Positions 24,993 to 33,743 of a stretch of 64,000 bases of DNA are shown piece after piece. The position numbers and the translations under genes are program-made. Below the pieces are notes generated by a model. That model made no database searches, had not been told where the DNA came from, and saw only the letters and a program-made list of their open reading frames with translations. The DNA is taken from contig JAOACP010000001.1 in assembly GCA_026417795.1 (NCBI GenBank), forward strand, positions 39,069 through 103,068, in the 5' to 3' direction. The DNA is from Thermanaerothrix sp. Its GTDB lineage: Bacteria; Synergistota; Synergistia; Synergistales; Synergistaceae. The stretch's first letter is position 1; each line of letters opens with the position of its first letter.

Positions 24993-26516
24993 ATGAGGAT
25001 CAAAGAATCTTTAGGAAGCCTATTGCCCCGCGATGGACTTAAGAAGCTCATGATGTCCCTGCTCACCCTTTCGGTTCTATTCTCAGCCGGGATGGCTGGG
25101 GGATATCTCTATTCTCTGCTAAACGATCCTGCGGGCCTTCCCGTGGGGGCCTCCGTGGCCTCTGCGGATGTGCCGACCGGCCCTTCCAACCCATACGCCG
25201 GCAATCCCATAGTGCCGTTGGTCAAGCGCTCTGCGCCTTCGGTGGTTAACATAGACACCGAAAAGATGGTTAGACAGTCCTTCAGCCCGTTTCCGGATGA
25301 GTTAATGGAGGACCCTTTCTTTAATCAGTTTTTTGGAGAGCACTTTAAACAGTTTACCCGCGTTGTCCCGATGAAGGGCAAGGGATCGGGGTTCATAGTC
25401 ACCAAGGATGGCTATATCCTCACCAACAACCACGTGGTTGAAGGGGCTGACAGGATAACGGTGACCATGTTGGACGGCCGTCAGCTTCCCGCAAAACTGG
25501 TGGGGCGTGATCCCACCTTTGACCTGGCGGTGATAAAGGCGGATCTCAAAGATGCAGCGGCCCTCAAGCTTGGAGACTCTGACGCCGTTGAGGTGGGAGA
25601 GTGGGTTGTGGCCATAGGCAACCCCTTGGGACTGGAGAACAGCGTTACGGTTGGTGTCATATCCGCAAAGAACAGGACCATAAGGGCGGAGGACATGAAC
25701 TTCCAGGGCTTCTTGCAGACCGATGCGGCCATAAACCCTGGCAACAGCGGAGGTCCACTTATCAACTTAAGGGGTGAGGTGGTGGGGATAAACACCGCCA
25801 TAGTGCCCTACGCCCAGGGGATAGGATTTGCGGTTCCCATAAACATGGCCAAACAAGTGCTTGATGATCTCATAAAGCATGGGGAAGTTCGCAGAGGGTG
25901 GCTTGGCGTAATGGTGCAGCCCAACAACCCCGCCTTTGCCAAGGCATACGGGGTGCCTACATCGGATGGAGCCATCGTGGCAAGCGTAAAGTCCGGCTCC
26001 CCGGCGGATTTAGCGGGGCTTCGAAGGGGAGATGTGATCATATCTGTGAGTGGGAAGAAGGTCCTGGACGATAAGTCCCTAACGTTCCTCGTGCGGTCCT
26101 TCGTAGCGGGCACTAAAGTTAAAGTTGAATTTTATCGGCGGGATAAGAAGATGTCCGTGGACGTGGTCCTTGGGGATGCCTCATCCGGGAGGTCTTGGGT
26201 CCCCAACCTACTTCCTTCTTCAAACAAACGGGCTGCGGAGGTTAACGTAATGGGGGCCGCTGTAGGGGCTCTGGATTCAGGCCTTCGATCAAGCTTTGGC
26301 ATACCGTCGGATATCCAAGGGGTCGTGGTTCTTAAGGTAAGCCCGAAGTCCCGGGCGGAGTCCCTTGGGCTTTCCAGAGGGGACGTGATAATGGAGTTCA
26401 ACGGGGTTAAGATAAGCTCCATTGCCGACATGGAGAATATCGCTAAGGGGGATCTAAAATCCCTTGCGGTGTTGATATGGAGAAAGGGAAACACCATGTT
26501 TTTGTCAGCCAGCTGA
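24993..26516 (+). CDS. htrA: HtrA/Do-family periplasmic serine protease
   Basis: A 507-residue protein with an N-terminal signal or anchor helix (residues about 18-42), a trypsin-like domain with the triad His147 (TNNHVVEGAD), Asp177 (DPTFDLAVIKAD) and Ser252 (NPGNSGGPL), and two PDZ domains (GWLGVMVQPNNPAFAKAYGV onward, and the last 90 residues). It degrades or refolds damaged envelope proteins. ATG 24993 is chosen over one nine bases upstream because GGGAGGTG lies six bases before it. A strong terminator follows. The two-component genes on the opposite strand converge on it and may regulate it, as CpxAR or similar systems do elsewhere. Confidence 0.96.
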   Translation: MRIKESLGSLLPRDGLKKLMMSLLTLSVLFSAGMAGGYLYSLLNDPAGLPVGASVASADVPTGPSNPYAGNPIVPLVKRSAPSVVNIDTEKMVRQSFSPFPDELMEDPFFNQFFGEHFKQFTRVVPMKGKGSGFIVTKDGYILTNNHVVEGADRITVTMLDGRQLPAKLVGRDPTFDLAVIKADLKDAAALKLGDSDAVEVGEWVVAIGNPLGLENSVTVGVISAKNRTIRAEDMNFQGFLQTDAAINPGNSGGPLINLRGEVVGINTAIVPYAQGIGFAVPINMAKQVLDDLIKHGEVRRGWLGVMVQPNNPAFAKAYGVPTSDGAIVASVKSGSPADLAGLRRGDVIISVSGKKVLDDKSLTFLVRSFVAGTKVKVEFYRRDKKMSVDVVLGDASSGRSWVPNLLPSSNKRAAEVNVMGAAVGALDSGLRSSFGIPSDIQGVVVLKVSPKSRAESLGLSRGDVIMEFNGVKISSIADMENIAKGDLKSLAVLIWRKGNTMFLSAS

Positions 26517-26524
26517 CGATACCC

Positions 26525-26565
26525 TGGCAGGGGCCGGGAGATATTCCCGATCCCTGCCATTTTTT
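26525..26565 (+). terminator. Terminator of htrA
   Basis: TGGCAGGG (26525-26532) pairs with CCCTGCCA (26552-26559); an inner CGGGA/TCCCG stem extends it, and six T follow. Confidence 0.9.
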
Positions 26566-26592
26566 GCTTGTTTTGGTATGGGGTAGGGCGAT

Positions 26593-27720
26593 TTATACGA
26601 GGTTATCCTCCAGAGGCATGGAAAAAGTGAAGGTGCTACCCTTGCCCGGGGCGGACTTCACGGATATGTATCCTGAGTGTAGGGAGGCTATCCTTTTGGC
26701 TATGGTAAGGCCAAGGCCGTGTCCCCCGCTGGATCTGGATTCATCCTCCCTCCAGAATGGCTGGAAACAATTTATAGCGGTCTCTTCGTCCATTCCTATC
26801 CCGTAATCCGTGACGGATATGATGGCCCTTCCGCCCCTTCGATCCACCCTCACCGACACGTCCACGAAGGACCCTGCGGGGCTGTACCTGCAGGCGTTTT
26901 CGATTATTTGACGGCACATGTTGACCAGCAGGTCCTCGTCACCCATCACCGGGGTTTCTTCCATGGACCTTCTTATTCGTATCGATTTTGATGATATAAG
27001 CGGCGCAAGGGAATCTATGGCCTCTTCGGCCACCACGGACAGGTCTGTGGGCCGCAAGTCCACCCCATCGGCGCCCTCAAGGCGGGACAGCTCCATCAAG
27101 CCCTTGACAAGCATTTCCAGGTGGCCAACCTGTCTTAGAACGTCTTCCAGCTTCTCCTTGTAGTAGGATGCGTTGCGATCCTTCATCAGCGCCAACTCGA
27201 TGCGCCCCTTGATTATAGCTAGGGGAGTTCTTATCTCGTGCCCCGCGTCGGAGAGGAACCTGCTGCTTAAGCTCGCCCCGCTCTCTCTAGCTATCACCGA
27301 ATAGTGGCGGACCAGGTCCCCGATCTCCTCCTCGTATCCTCCAAGCATGTGTTCCGGCATCTTTGATCGAGCCCCGTCTGCTAGGTCCCTTAGAACCCAG
27401 AAGAGCCGCTTGATTCGTCTTTCGTAGAGGAGCTCGTCGAAGACCGCCATGATGAATATAACTGGAACACAAAGAGCAATTGAGGCGAGTATAGCCCTTA
27501 CCACGCCTGGCTGGGAGAACGTGAAAACCACAACCCGATCGATGGAGAAAAGGGCCGTCTCCTGCTGCCACATAAGAGATGCCAGCAGGAGAAGGAGAAC
27601 CGAGAATCCCAGCAACAGCGCCACGCCCATAAGGGTCTTTAACACCGCAGACCGTATCTGGGTCTTTGAAAGGGAGTTTAGGATATTACTATTGACAAGT
27701 TTTGTTAGCTTTCTGATCAT
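26593..27720 (-). CDS. Sensor histidine kinase, partner of the OmpR-type regulator
   Basis: A 375-residue membrane kinase with two transmembrane helices (about 30-50 and 75-95) and only a short outside loop between them. The H box is SDAGHEIRTPLAIIKGRIEL, the N box NMCRQIIENACRYSP, and the G boxes DYGIGM and GGHGLGLTIAKRI. It belongs to the group of kinases that pair with OmpR/PhoB regulators. It follows the regulator gene by 49 bases on the same strand. With a minimal sensor loop it may sense membrane state; the convergent htrA gene supports an envelope-stress role, which is inference. Confidence 0.94.
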   Translation of the reverse strand: MIRKLTKLVNSNILNSLSKTQIRSAVLKTLMGVALLLGFSVLLLLLASLMWQQETALFSIDRVVVFTFSQPGVVRAILASIALCVPVIFIMAVFDELLYERRIKRLFWVLRDLADGARSKMPEHMLGGYEEEIGDLVRHYSVIARESGASLSSRFLSDAGHEIRTPLAIIKGRIELALMKDRNASYYKEKLEDVLRQVGHLEMLVKGLMELSRLEGADGVDLRPTDLSVVAEEAIDSLAPLISSKSIRIRRSMEETPVMGDEDLLVNMCRQIIENACRYSPAGSFVDVSVRVDRRGGRAIISVTDYGIGMDEETAINCFQPFWREDESRSSGGHGLGLTIAKRIASLHSGYISVKSAPGKGSTFTFSMPLEDNLV

Positions 27721-27769
27721 TTAGACCCCCATAAGACGTGGAATTTCAATTCCCCTGTCCGTGGCGGGC

Positions 27770-28450
27770 TTAGTCGCCGTCTGGGTTGGTAACCTTGTAG
27801 CCCACCCCCCGTACGGTTACCACCATCATGTCTAGGTTGAAAGGACGCAACTTGTCCCTTAGGTACTTTATGTGGACGTCCACCACGTTGCTGGTCCCGT
27901 CGTATTCCTTCTGCCACACGTGGGATATTATCTTGTCCCTGCTGAATACCTGGTTCTCATAGCGCATGAGGAGCTCCAGTATGTCGAACTCCCTGCGACG
28001 AAGGGGTATCCTTATATCCCCCACACGGCACTCCCGGGCCACCGGGTCCAGAGTCAGGGGGCCGCACTTAAGCATGGACCTTCGCTGGTCGGAACTGCGT
28101 CTTACAAGAGCGTTTACCCTGGCCATGAGCTCCTTAAAATCAAACGGTTTGGTAAGGTAGTCGTCAGCGCCCTGCTCCAAGCCTCTTACCCGATCTTCTA
28201 TGGAGTCCTTTGCGGTGAGCATGATCACCGGGGTATTGCAGCCTTCGTCCCGCAGCCTATCCAACACCTGAAACCCGTCCATCTCCGGAAGCATCACGTC
28301 AAGGACTATGCAGTCGTAACCCCCGGGTACCGCCATTTCAAAGGCGGTCTTGCCGTCCCCCGCGGTATCAACCACATGTCCTTCCTCCTCGAAGCCTTCC
28401 TTAAGAAGCTGGCAGAGATCCTCGTTGTCCTCAACGATGAGAAGTCTCAT
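27770..28450 (-). CDS. OmpR-family response regulator
   Basis: A 226-residue regulator with receiver domain (acidic pair E7-D8, phosphoacceptor Asp51 in IVLDVMLPEMDG, switch Thr in MLTAKD, Lys in LTKPF) and a C-terminal winged helix (LRRREFDILELLMRYENQVF, then SNVVDVHIKYLRDKL). ATG 28450 follows AGGAGGTAACGCC. Upstream on the minus strand a perfect TATAAT (28494-28489) is seen, but with only a weak -35; a small TGCGC/GCGCA hairpin lies between it and the ribosome site. Cognate kinase is encoded just downstream. Confidence 0.96.
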   Translation of the reverse strand: MRLLIVEDNEDLCQLLKEGFEEEGHVVDTAGDGKTAFEMAVPGGYDCIVLDVMLPEMDGFQVLDRLRDEGCNTPVIMLTAKDSIEDRVRGLEQGADDYLTKPFDFKELMARVNALVRRSSDQRRSMLKCGPLTLDPVARECRVGDIRIPLRRREFDILELLMRYENQVFSRDKIISHVWQKEYDGTSNVVDVHIKYLRDKLRPFNLDMMVVTVRGVGYKVTNPDGD

Positions 28451-28564
28451 AGGCGTTACCTCCTGTTGCGCTGTGGCGCAGGTTTTTAATTATACCTTGT
28501 TCATTAACTTAGCACAGCCCCGCGGACTTTGTCGAGACCCTAAATTAAATTTCTTGCTCCTGCC

Positions 28565-28593
28565 TTGATGGTTGGGTGGTGTGGGTATATACT
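28565..28593 (+). promoter_or_regulatory. Predicted sigma-70 promoter of rpsO-pnp
   Basis: TTGATG, a 17-base spacer and TATACT, ending 76 bases before the rpsO start. The resulting leader of about 70 bases could hold the S15 feedback site known in other bacteria; no specific fold was recognised. Confidence 0.65.
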
Positions 28594-28669
28594 TACCATT
28601 GCCCTTTACGCGGACCCATGGCATGCCTGGGCCTGGGTTAAGGGACGATATTTAGAGGAGTGAGTTTTC

Positions 28670-28936
28670 GTGATATCCAAGGAAGCCAAGCAGAAGATAA
28701 TCGAGGAGTTTAAGGTTCACGGGGCGGACACCGGTTCCCCCGAGGTCCAGGTGGCCATTTTGACCCACAGGATAAGGGAGCTTACCGAGCACATGCGGGA
28801 GCATCCGAAGGACTTCCATTCCAGGAGGGGGCTTCTTGCGATGGTTGGTAAGAGGCGGAAGTTGCTTTCTTATCTCAAGGAGAAGGACTTCGGCCGTTAC
28901 AAGAGCCTTGTTCAGAAGCTGGGGCTTAGGCACTAA
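28670..28936 (+). CDS. rpsO: 30S ribosomal protein S15
   Basis: An 88-residue protein of standard length with the S15 core [37 protein letters not shown] and [14 protein letters not shown]. It binds the central domain of 16S rRNA. The start is GTG, seven bases after GAGGAGTG. It is followed by a hairpin and then pnp, the same order as in many bacteria. Confidence 0.97.
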   Translation: MISKEAKQKIIEEFKVHGADTGSPEVQVAILTHRIRELTEHMREHPKDFHSRRGLLAMVGKRRKLLSYLKEKDFGRYKSLVQKLGLRH

Positions 28937-28961
28937 CCTGGGTGTGAAGATCCAGGTATTG

Positions 28962-28992
28962 AGGCGGGGCCAATTGGCCTCGCCTTTTATTT
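28962..28992 (+). terminator. Terminator or attenuator between rpsO and pnp
   Basis: AGGCGGGGCC (28962-28971) pairs with GGCCTCGCCT (28976-28985) with one G-T pair, followed by TTTTATTTTG. Read-through or processing here would set the pnp level. Confidence 0.75.
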
Positions 28993-29044
28993 TGTGCTAT
29001 CCTTAACCGTCATAGATCGAATGGGAAGACAGGGAGGATTACTG

Positions 29045-31306
29045 ATGTCAAAGGTTGTAAGCATGGAAATAGGAGGTCGGGTCCTGTCGTTCGAAACCGG
29101 CAGGATGGCCAAACAGGCTAACGGAGCCGTTCTGGCCCGTTATGGGGATACGGTTGTTCTTGTAACGTCCGTCATGTCGGAAAAGCCAAGGGAGGGGCTG
29201 GATTTCTTCCCCTTGTTGGTGGACTACGAGGAGAGGTTTTACTCTGCTGGCAAGATACCCGGTGGGTTCATAAAACGTGAGGGACGTCCATCGGAGACCG
29301 CCATACTGAGCGGCAGAATGGTGGACAGGTCAATAAGGTCTCTCTTCCCGGAGCACATGAGGAACGATGTGCACGTGGTGGCCACGGTTCTGTCGGTGGA
29401 TCAGCAAAACCCGCCGAACGTGCTGGCCATAAACGCCGCCTCAGCGGCGTTGTCCATTTCGGACATTCCATGGGATGGCCCCATCGGGGCGGTTAGGATA
29501 GGGTTCGTGGACGGACAGCTGGTGGTAAACCCCACGGAATCCCAGATGAGCGTTAGCGCCTTGGATCTTCTGGTGGCTGGGCATGATGGAGGAATCACCA
29601 TGGTGGAAGCAGGGGCCAACGAGGTATCCGAGGAGCTCCTTGTGGACGCCATGGAGCTTGCCCATCGGGAGATAAAGCGCATAGTGGCTTTCATTCGGGA
29701 CCTTAGGGAGCAGGTGGGAACGCCAAAGGTGGAGATACCTGAGCCCCTGAGGATTGAGGAGATAGACCGCTGGATAGAGGAGGAGCTTCGGGAGGACATA
29801 TACAAGGCGGTCCAGATTCACGGCAAGGTGGAGCGTAAGGATGCCTTGGCGGAGATAACCAAGAGGGCTGTGGACCGTTTTGAGGCATCCTATCCGGACT
29901 GTGGTTCCTACGTGTCGTCAGTGGTAGAGGAGTGGGTTAAGAAGGGCCTCCGCCGCTTGCTCCTGGATGAGGCCAAGAGGGCCGATGGACGAGCCATGGA
30001 TCAGTTGCGCCCCATAACCTGTGAGGTGGGCATACTGCCCAAGGTTCATGGTTCTGCCTTGTTTACCAGGGGAGAGACCCAGGCCTTGGCGGTTACCACC
30101 TTGGGTATGATGGGTGAGGATGACCAGATCCTTGATGGGCTGAAGCACGATGAACCTGCGAAGAGGTTCCTCCTGCACTATAACTTCCCTCCATATTCGG
30201 TGGGGGAAGTTCGCCCCATGCGCGGCCCAGGGCGCAGGGAGATAGGGCACGGCGCCCTGGCGGAGAGGGCATTGCGCCCCCTTTTGCCCTCCGAAGAGGA
30301 GTTCCCGTATGTGGTGAGGGTTGTCTCCGACATACTGGAGTCTAACGGTTCCAGCTCCATGGCCAGCGTGTGCGGCGGTAGCCTGTCAATGATGGACGCC
30401 GGGGTTCCAATAAAGAAGGCGGTTGCTGGCGTGGCTATGGGGCTGGTCACCGATGGTTCCAGGGTTTGCATACTCACGGACATACAGGGTCTTGAGGACC
30501 ACTATGGGGATATGGACTTCAAGGTGGCTGGAACCAGGGATGGGGTTACCGCCCTTCAGATGGACAACAAGGCGGGGGGTATAACCAGGGAGATCCTGCA
30601 GCGGGCCCTAGCCCAAGCGAGGGAAGGCAGGATGCGGATTTTGGACATAATGGACTCCGCCATAAGGAGCCCCAGGGATCAGATTTCCCCCAACGCCCCA
30701 AGGATAATGACCATCAGCATAGACCCTGACAAGATAAGGGATGTGATTGGCCCTGGCGGCAAGACCATAAGATCCATAATAGCTCAGACCGGAGCGAAGG
30801 TGGACGTTCAGGATGACGGCAGGGTTTGTGTGGCCGCCCAGACTGAAGAGGCTGCCAGCCACGCCATAAAGCTGATCTCGGATCTTACCCGAGAGGTGCA
30901 GGCGGGGGAGATCTTCGTGGGCAGAGTTACCAGGATGTTGGGCTTTGGCTACTTTATAGAAGTTCTCCCGGGGAAAGAGGGGTTGCTGCACGTTAGCGAG
31001 ATAAGCACCCACCACATACCCAAGATAGAGGACGCCTTCTCCATAGGCGACGAGGTCCTGGTGGTGGTGCGGGAGATAGACGACATGAACAGGATCAACC
31101 TTTCAAGGCGCCGCCTTATAGAGCGTTATGACCAGCTCGCCAAGGATCCGTCTCTTTCTGCTCAGGTGGAGGTTGAGCGGGCCAGGGAGATCCGGTATGG
31201 CGCATTGAAGGCCGACGGGAATTCCCAGAGGCCTGCTTCCGGGGGACGCCGGGATGGGGATAGGCGTTCGCCTTCCGGCGATCGAAGGGACAAGCACCAT
31301 CGGTGA
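29045..31306 (+). CDS. pnp: Polyribonucleotide nucleotidyltransferase (PNPase)
   Basis: A 753-residue protein with two RNase PH domains (RYGDTVVLVTSVMSEKPREG; second core GRREIGHGALAERAL and SDILESNGSSSMASVCGG), a KH domain (IRDVIGPGGKTIRSIIAQTG) and an S1 domain (GRVTRMLGFGYFIEVLPGKE), then a basic, low-complexity tail. It degrades RNA 3' to 5' using phosphate. ATG 29045 follows GGGAGGATTACTG; an in-frame ATG 51 bases upstream overlaps the terminator region and is unlikely. dut starts on its stop codon. Confidence 0.98.
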   Translation: MSKVVSMEIGGRVLSFETGRMAKQANGAVLARYGDTVVLVTSVMSEKPREGLDFFPLLVDYEERFYSAGKIPGGFIKREGRPSETAILSGRMVDRSIRSLFPEHMRNDVHVVATVLSVDQQNPPNVLAINAASAALSISDIPWDGPIGAVRIGFVDGQLVVNPTESQMSVSALDLLVAGHDGGITMVEAGANEVSEELLVDAMELAHREIKRIVAFIRDLREQVGTPKVEIPEPLRIEEIDRWIEEELREDIYKAVQIHGKVERKDALAEITKRAVDRFEASYPDCGSYVSSVVEEWVKKGLRRLLLDEAKRADGRAMDQLRPITCEVGILPKVHGSALFTRGETQALAVTTLGMMGEDDQILDGLKHDEPAKRFLLHYNFPPYSVGEVRPMRGPGRREIGHGALAERALRPLLPSEEEFPYVVRVVSDILESNGSSSMASVCGGSLSMMDAGVPIKKAVAGVAMGLVTDGSRVCILTDIQGLEDHYGDMDFKVAGTRDGVTALQMDNKAGGITREILQRALAQAREGRMRILDIMDSAIRSPRDQISPNAPRIMTISIDPDKIRDVIGPGGKTIRSIIAQTGAKVDVQDDGRVCVAAQTEEAASHAIKLISDLTREVQAGEIFVGRVTRMLGFGYFIEVLPGKEGLLHVSEISTHHIPKIEDAFSIGDEVLVVVREIDDMNRINLSRRRLIERYDQLAKDPSLSAQVEVERAREIRYGALKADGNSQRPASGGRRDGDRRSPSGDRRDKHHR

Positions 31307-31764
31307 TGGTCATGGGCATGTCTTCCGTTGAGGTTAGGATAAAGAGGGGCAGTGGTGCGGAGGACCTGCCCCTCCCGTCTCAGGGGACTCCCCATTCGTC
31401 CGGTGTGGATCTGCGTTCTGCCGAAGAGGGGATTTTGATGCCTGGGGAGGTTAGGTCCTTTGGGACCGGCCTCTTCGTGGAGATACCGCCGGGGTATGAG
31501 TTTCAGGTTCGCAGCAGGAGTGGTTTGGCCCTTAAGAATCAGGTTATGGTCCTTAACTCCCCAGGAACGGTGGATGCGGACTATCGCGGAGAGATAAGGG
31601 TTATCCTTTACAACGCGGGCTCCCAGCCATTTGAGGTTAAAAGGGGAGATAGGATAGCCCAAATGGTGTTGTGCCCGGTATTTAGGCCTCTTTTCTTGGA
31701 GGTGGAGGAACTCTCCGAAACCGACCGGAGCTCCGGGGGTTTTGGCAGTACCGGGGTAAGATAG
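31306..31764 (+). CDS. dut: dUTP diphosphatase
   Basis: About 152 residues with the five dUTPase motifs: SSGVDLRSAE, RSRSGLALKN, GTVDADYRGEI (catalytic Asp90), GDRIAQMVLCPV and the C-terminal RSSGGFGSTG arm. The trimeric enzyme makes dUMP and keeps uracil out of DNA. ATG 31306 overlaps the pnp stop (TGATG); later in-frame ATGs at 31312 and 31318 are also possible. Strong terminator after the gene. Confidence 0.96.
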   Translation: MVMGMSSVEVRIKRGSGAEDLPLPSQGTPHSSGVDLRSAEEGILMPGEVRSFGTGLFVEIPPGYEFQVRSRSGLALKNQVMVLNSPGTVDADYRGEIRVILYNAGSQPFEVKRGDRIAQMVLCPVFRPLFLEVEELSETDRSSGGFGSTGVR

Positions 31765-31799
31765 CTGGCATTGTGTGCGTTATGTCGTGGCCATAGTGA

Positions 31800-31834
31800 C
31801 GGGCACCGGGGATCTACCCGGTGCCCGCTTTGTT
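31800..31834 (+). terminator. Terminator of pnp-dut
   Basis: CGGGCACCGGG and CCCGGTGCCCG form an 11-base-pair stem with a 6-base loop, followed by CTTTGTT. Confidence 0.85.
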
Positions 31835-31855
31835 AGCGCGAGGAGGCCCTCCGGC

Positions 31856-31957
31856 CTAAGCCTTCTTTCTTTCCTCCGCCTTCATGGCGCTCCAAAGACA
31901 CCATGCAAACCCTCCAAACACAAGGCCTAGTATAACGACCATCGTGACCTTCCACAT
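31856..31957 (-). CDS. Tiny single-helix protein, NSS transporter partner, MetS-like (33 aa)
   Basis: MWKVTMVVILGLVFGGFAWC followed by LWSAMKAEERKKA: one transmembrane helix and a charged tail. It starts 12 bases after the stop of the NSS transporter, behind CTAGGGGGGATTT. Size, layout and place match the MetS-type small subunits that some NSS amino-acid transporters need (methionine/alanine carrier MetPS). Assignment is by position and shape. Confidence 0.8.
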   Translation of the reverse strand: MWKVTMVVILGLVFGGFAWCLWSAMKAEERKKA

Positions 31958-31969
31958 GCTAAATCCCCC

Positions 31970-33448
31970 CTAGTCCTTGGCCTGGAGCTTGTACTTCATG
32001 GTATCCGCCAGCCAGTTATTCAGGATATAGAACACTGCCGCCGCTATGGCCCACTGGACGAACATGGTGCCAGGGGTGTAGGTGTACTTTGATATGGGCA
32101 GGAACTTGTACCACTCGCCAGGGTACCAGCTTATGGATTGCTTGAGCCACCATCCGAAGATTATCACGAACCACAGGGGGAAGAGCTTTACCAAACTCCA
32201 CATCCACTCAACTTTCACGTCTGAGCAGGGTTCGATCCACTCTACCCACAGTTTCTTGACTCCCACCTTCATCGCGCCGATGGAGAAGAGAAGCCCTGAT
32301 ATGAGGAGCCCAACGCCCCATACCCAGTCCTGGTTCTCGAAGAACGTGTTGTTCATGGCAGAGGGTGCGCCGCAGATAAGGCATGCGATGCCAACGGTCC
32401 ACGCGGCCTTTTTCCTGTCCCATCCTGCGTCGGCCAATATGCGGCATCCAAGCTCCATCATGGATATCTCCGAGCTCAAGGCCGCCATTATGAGGGCCAG
32501 GAAGAACGCTATGGCCATTATGACTCCGCCGGGTATTTCAGCGAATAGTTTGGTCAGGTGGATGAAGGCTATGCCGTTGTTGCCGGACTTTACCGCCGCC
32601 ATGGGATCCGGAGAGAAGGCAAATATGGTGGGTATCACGCAAAGGGCGGCCAGCGATGCTGCGGTGGTGTCAGCAAAACCAGTGGTTATGGAGTTAAGAA
32701 GTATGTCCTCCTTCTTGCCTGCGTAAACGTAGTAGGTCAGGAATAGCCCCCATCCAGCCCCGGTGGACCAAGCCACCTGGGTGAAGGCCTCCAGGTAAGT
32801 CCTTGCCTTGAGCACGTCTTCCATCCTTATGGTGAAAAGGTACTCAAGCCCCTTCCAGGAGTTAGGAAGGAAGTTTGCTCTTACGGCGAGGAATATCAGC
32901 AGCACGAAGATGGAGGGTATCATTATCTTATTGGCCCGCTCAAGTCCGTTTTGGACCCCCGCAAGGCATATGAAGAGGGACATGGCCACCGCTATGGCGA
33001 AGAAGATTAGCCCCGCCATGGGGTCGTTGATGAAGTTCTTCCAAAGCGCCTCCGTGTCCAGCCCTGGTTTTATGACTCCGGAAACCGCATATATGAAGTA
33101 CCTAATGCACCAGCCGATGACGACCGCGTAGTAAAAGGTTATGGCAAGGCATACCCAGGCGATGAAGCCGCCTACCCAGGTCCATTTGCGTCCCAGCATC
33201 TCCTTCCAGGATCCTATGACCCCCATTCTTGTGGACTTGCCCCAAACTGCCTCGGCGCACAGAAGGGGTATGGCCCAAAGGAACAGCGCCAGGAAATAGG
33301 CTATGTAAAAAGCTCCTCCGCCATTGGTGGCGGCCACCCGGGGGAACCTCCATATGTTGCCGGTGCCCACCGCCATGCCTATGGCGGCAAAAACCAGTCC
33401 CCACCTGCTAGACCATTGTTCGTTCTGTCCCTTGATCTGTTCCGCCAT
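31970..33448 (-). CDS. Neurotransmitter:sodium symporter (NSS) family amino-acid transporter
   Basis: A 492-residue transporter with 12 helices. The NSS N-terminal signature is clear: SRWGLVFAAIGMAVGTGNIW followed by RFPR, with the unwound TM1 glycines, and FTQVAWSTGAGWGLFLTYYV at TM6. It uses the sodium gradient to take up amino acids, substrate not readable. ATG 33448 follows AGGAGGTTAAGGAGC. The tiny MetS-like gene directly downstream supports a two-subunit carrier. The gene is transcribed from a promoter about 130 bases upstream. Confidence 0.95.
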   Translation of the reverse strand: MAEQIKGQNEQWSSRWGLVFAAIGMAVGTGNIWRFPRVAATNGGGAFYIAYFLALFLWAIPLLCAEAVWGKSTRMGVIGSWKEMLGRKWTWVGGFIAWVCLAITFYYAVVIGWCIRYFIYAVSGVIKPGLDTEALWKNFINDPMAGLIFFAIAVAMSLFICLAGVQNGLERANKIMIPSIFVLLIFLAVRANFLPNSWKGLEYLFTIRMEDVLKARTYLEAFTQVAWSTGAGWGLFLTYYVYAGKKEDILLNSITTGFADTTAASLAALCVIPTIFAFSPDPMAAVKSGNNGIAFIHLTKLFAEIPGGVIMAIAFFLALIMAALSSEISMMELGCRILADAGWDRKKAAWTVGIACLICGAPSAMNNTFFENQDWVWGVGLLISGLLFSIGAMKVGVKKLWVEWIEPCSDVKVEWMWSLVKLFPLWFVIIFGWWLKQSISWYPGEWYKFLPISKYTYTPGTMFVQWAIAAAVFYILNNWLADTMKYKLQAKD

Positions 33449-33579
33449 GCTCCTTAACCTCCTTTTTCTCTGATGTAGTTGAAAGGAAAGGCCTTAGGGG
33501 AACTTGCAGTGGCACCTCCCTTCTTCGGTGTAATAAGAGAAATGGGCGCCTTGCTGACGCCATGTGGGTTACGGAATAC

Positions 33580-33608
33580 AGGATAATACATACCAATGTT
33601 CAGCGCAA
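33580..33608 (-). promoter_or_regulatory. Predicted sigma-70 promoter of the NSS transporter
   Basis: On the minus strand TTGCGC, a 17-base spacer and TATCCT, leaving a leader of about 125 bases. The leader contains a 62-codon frame with no support. The rest of the 295-base gap to thrS is AT-rich; a TACAAT (33685-33690) with a poor -35 may serve thrS. Confidence 0.55.
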
Positions 33609-33743
33609 GACCAAAAGTTGTGACTTTTATGCATTATGTTTATTTTAGTTGCCCATATTTTGTGGATAGCGGCGGCCTGCGTGGTACAATGTACGTTAAA
33701 GATGTAGGGATAGGGCTTGATGCCCTTACATGGAGGGATTGGC

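Noticed and set aside
33408..33596. 62-codon frame in the NSS transporter leader
   Set aside because: No ribosome site of its own, no family pattern, and it overlaps the transporter start.
33609..33743. Possible T-box leader upstream of thrS
   Set aside because: The region is too short after any likely promoter, and no T-box core or terminator was seen.
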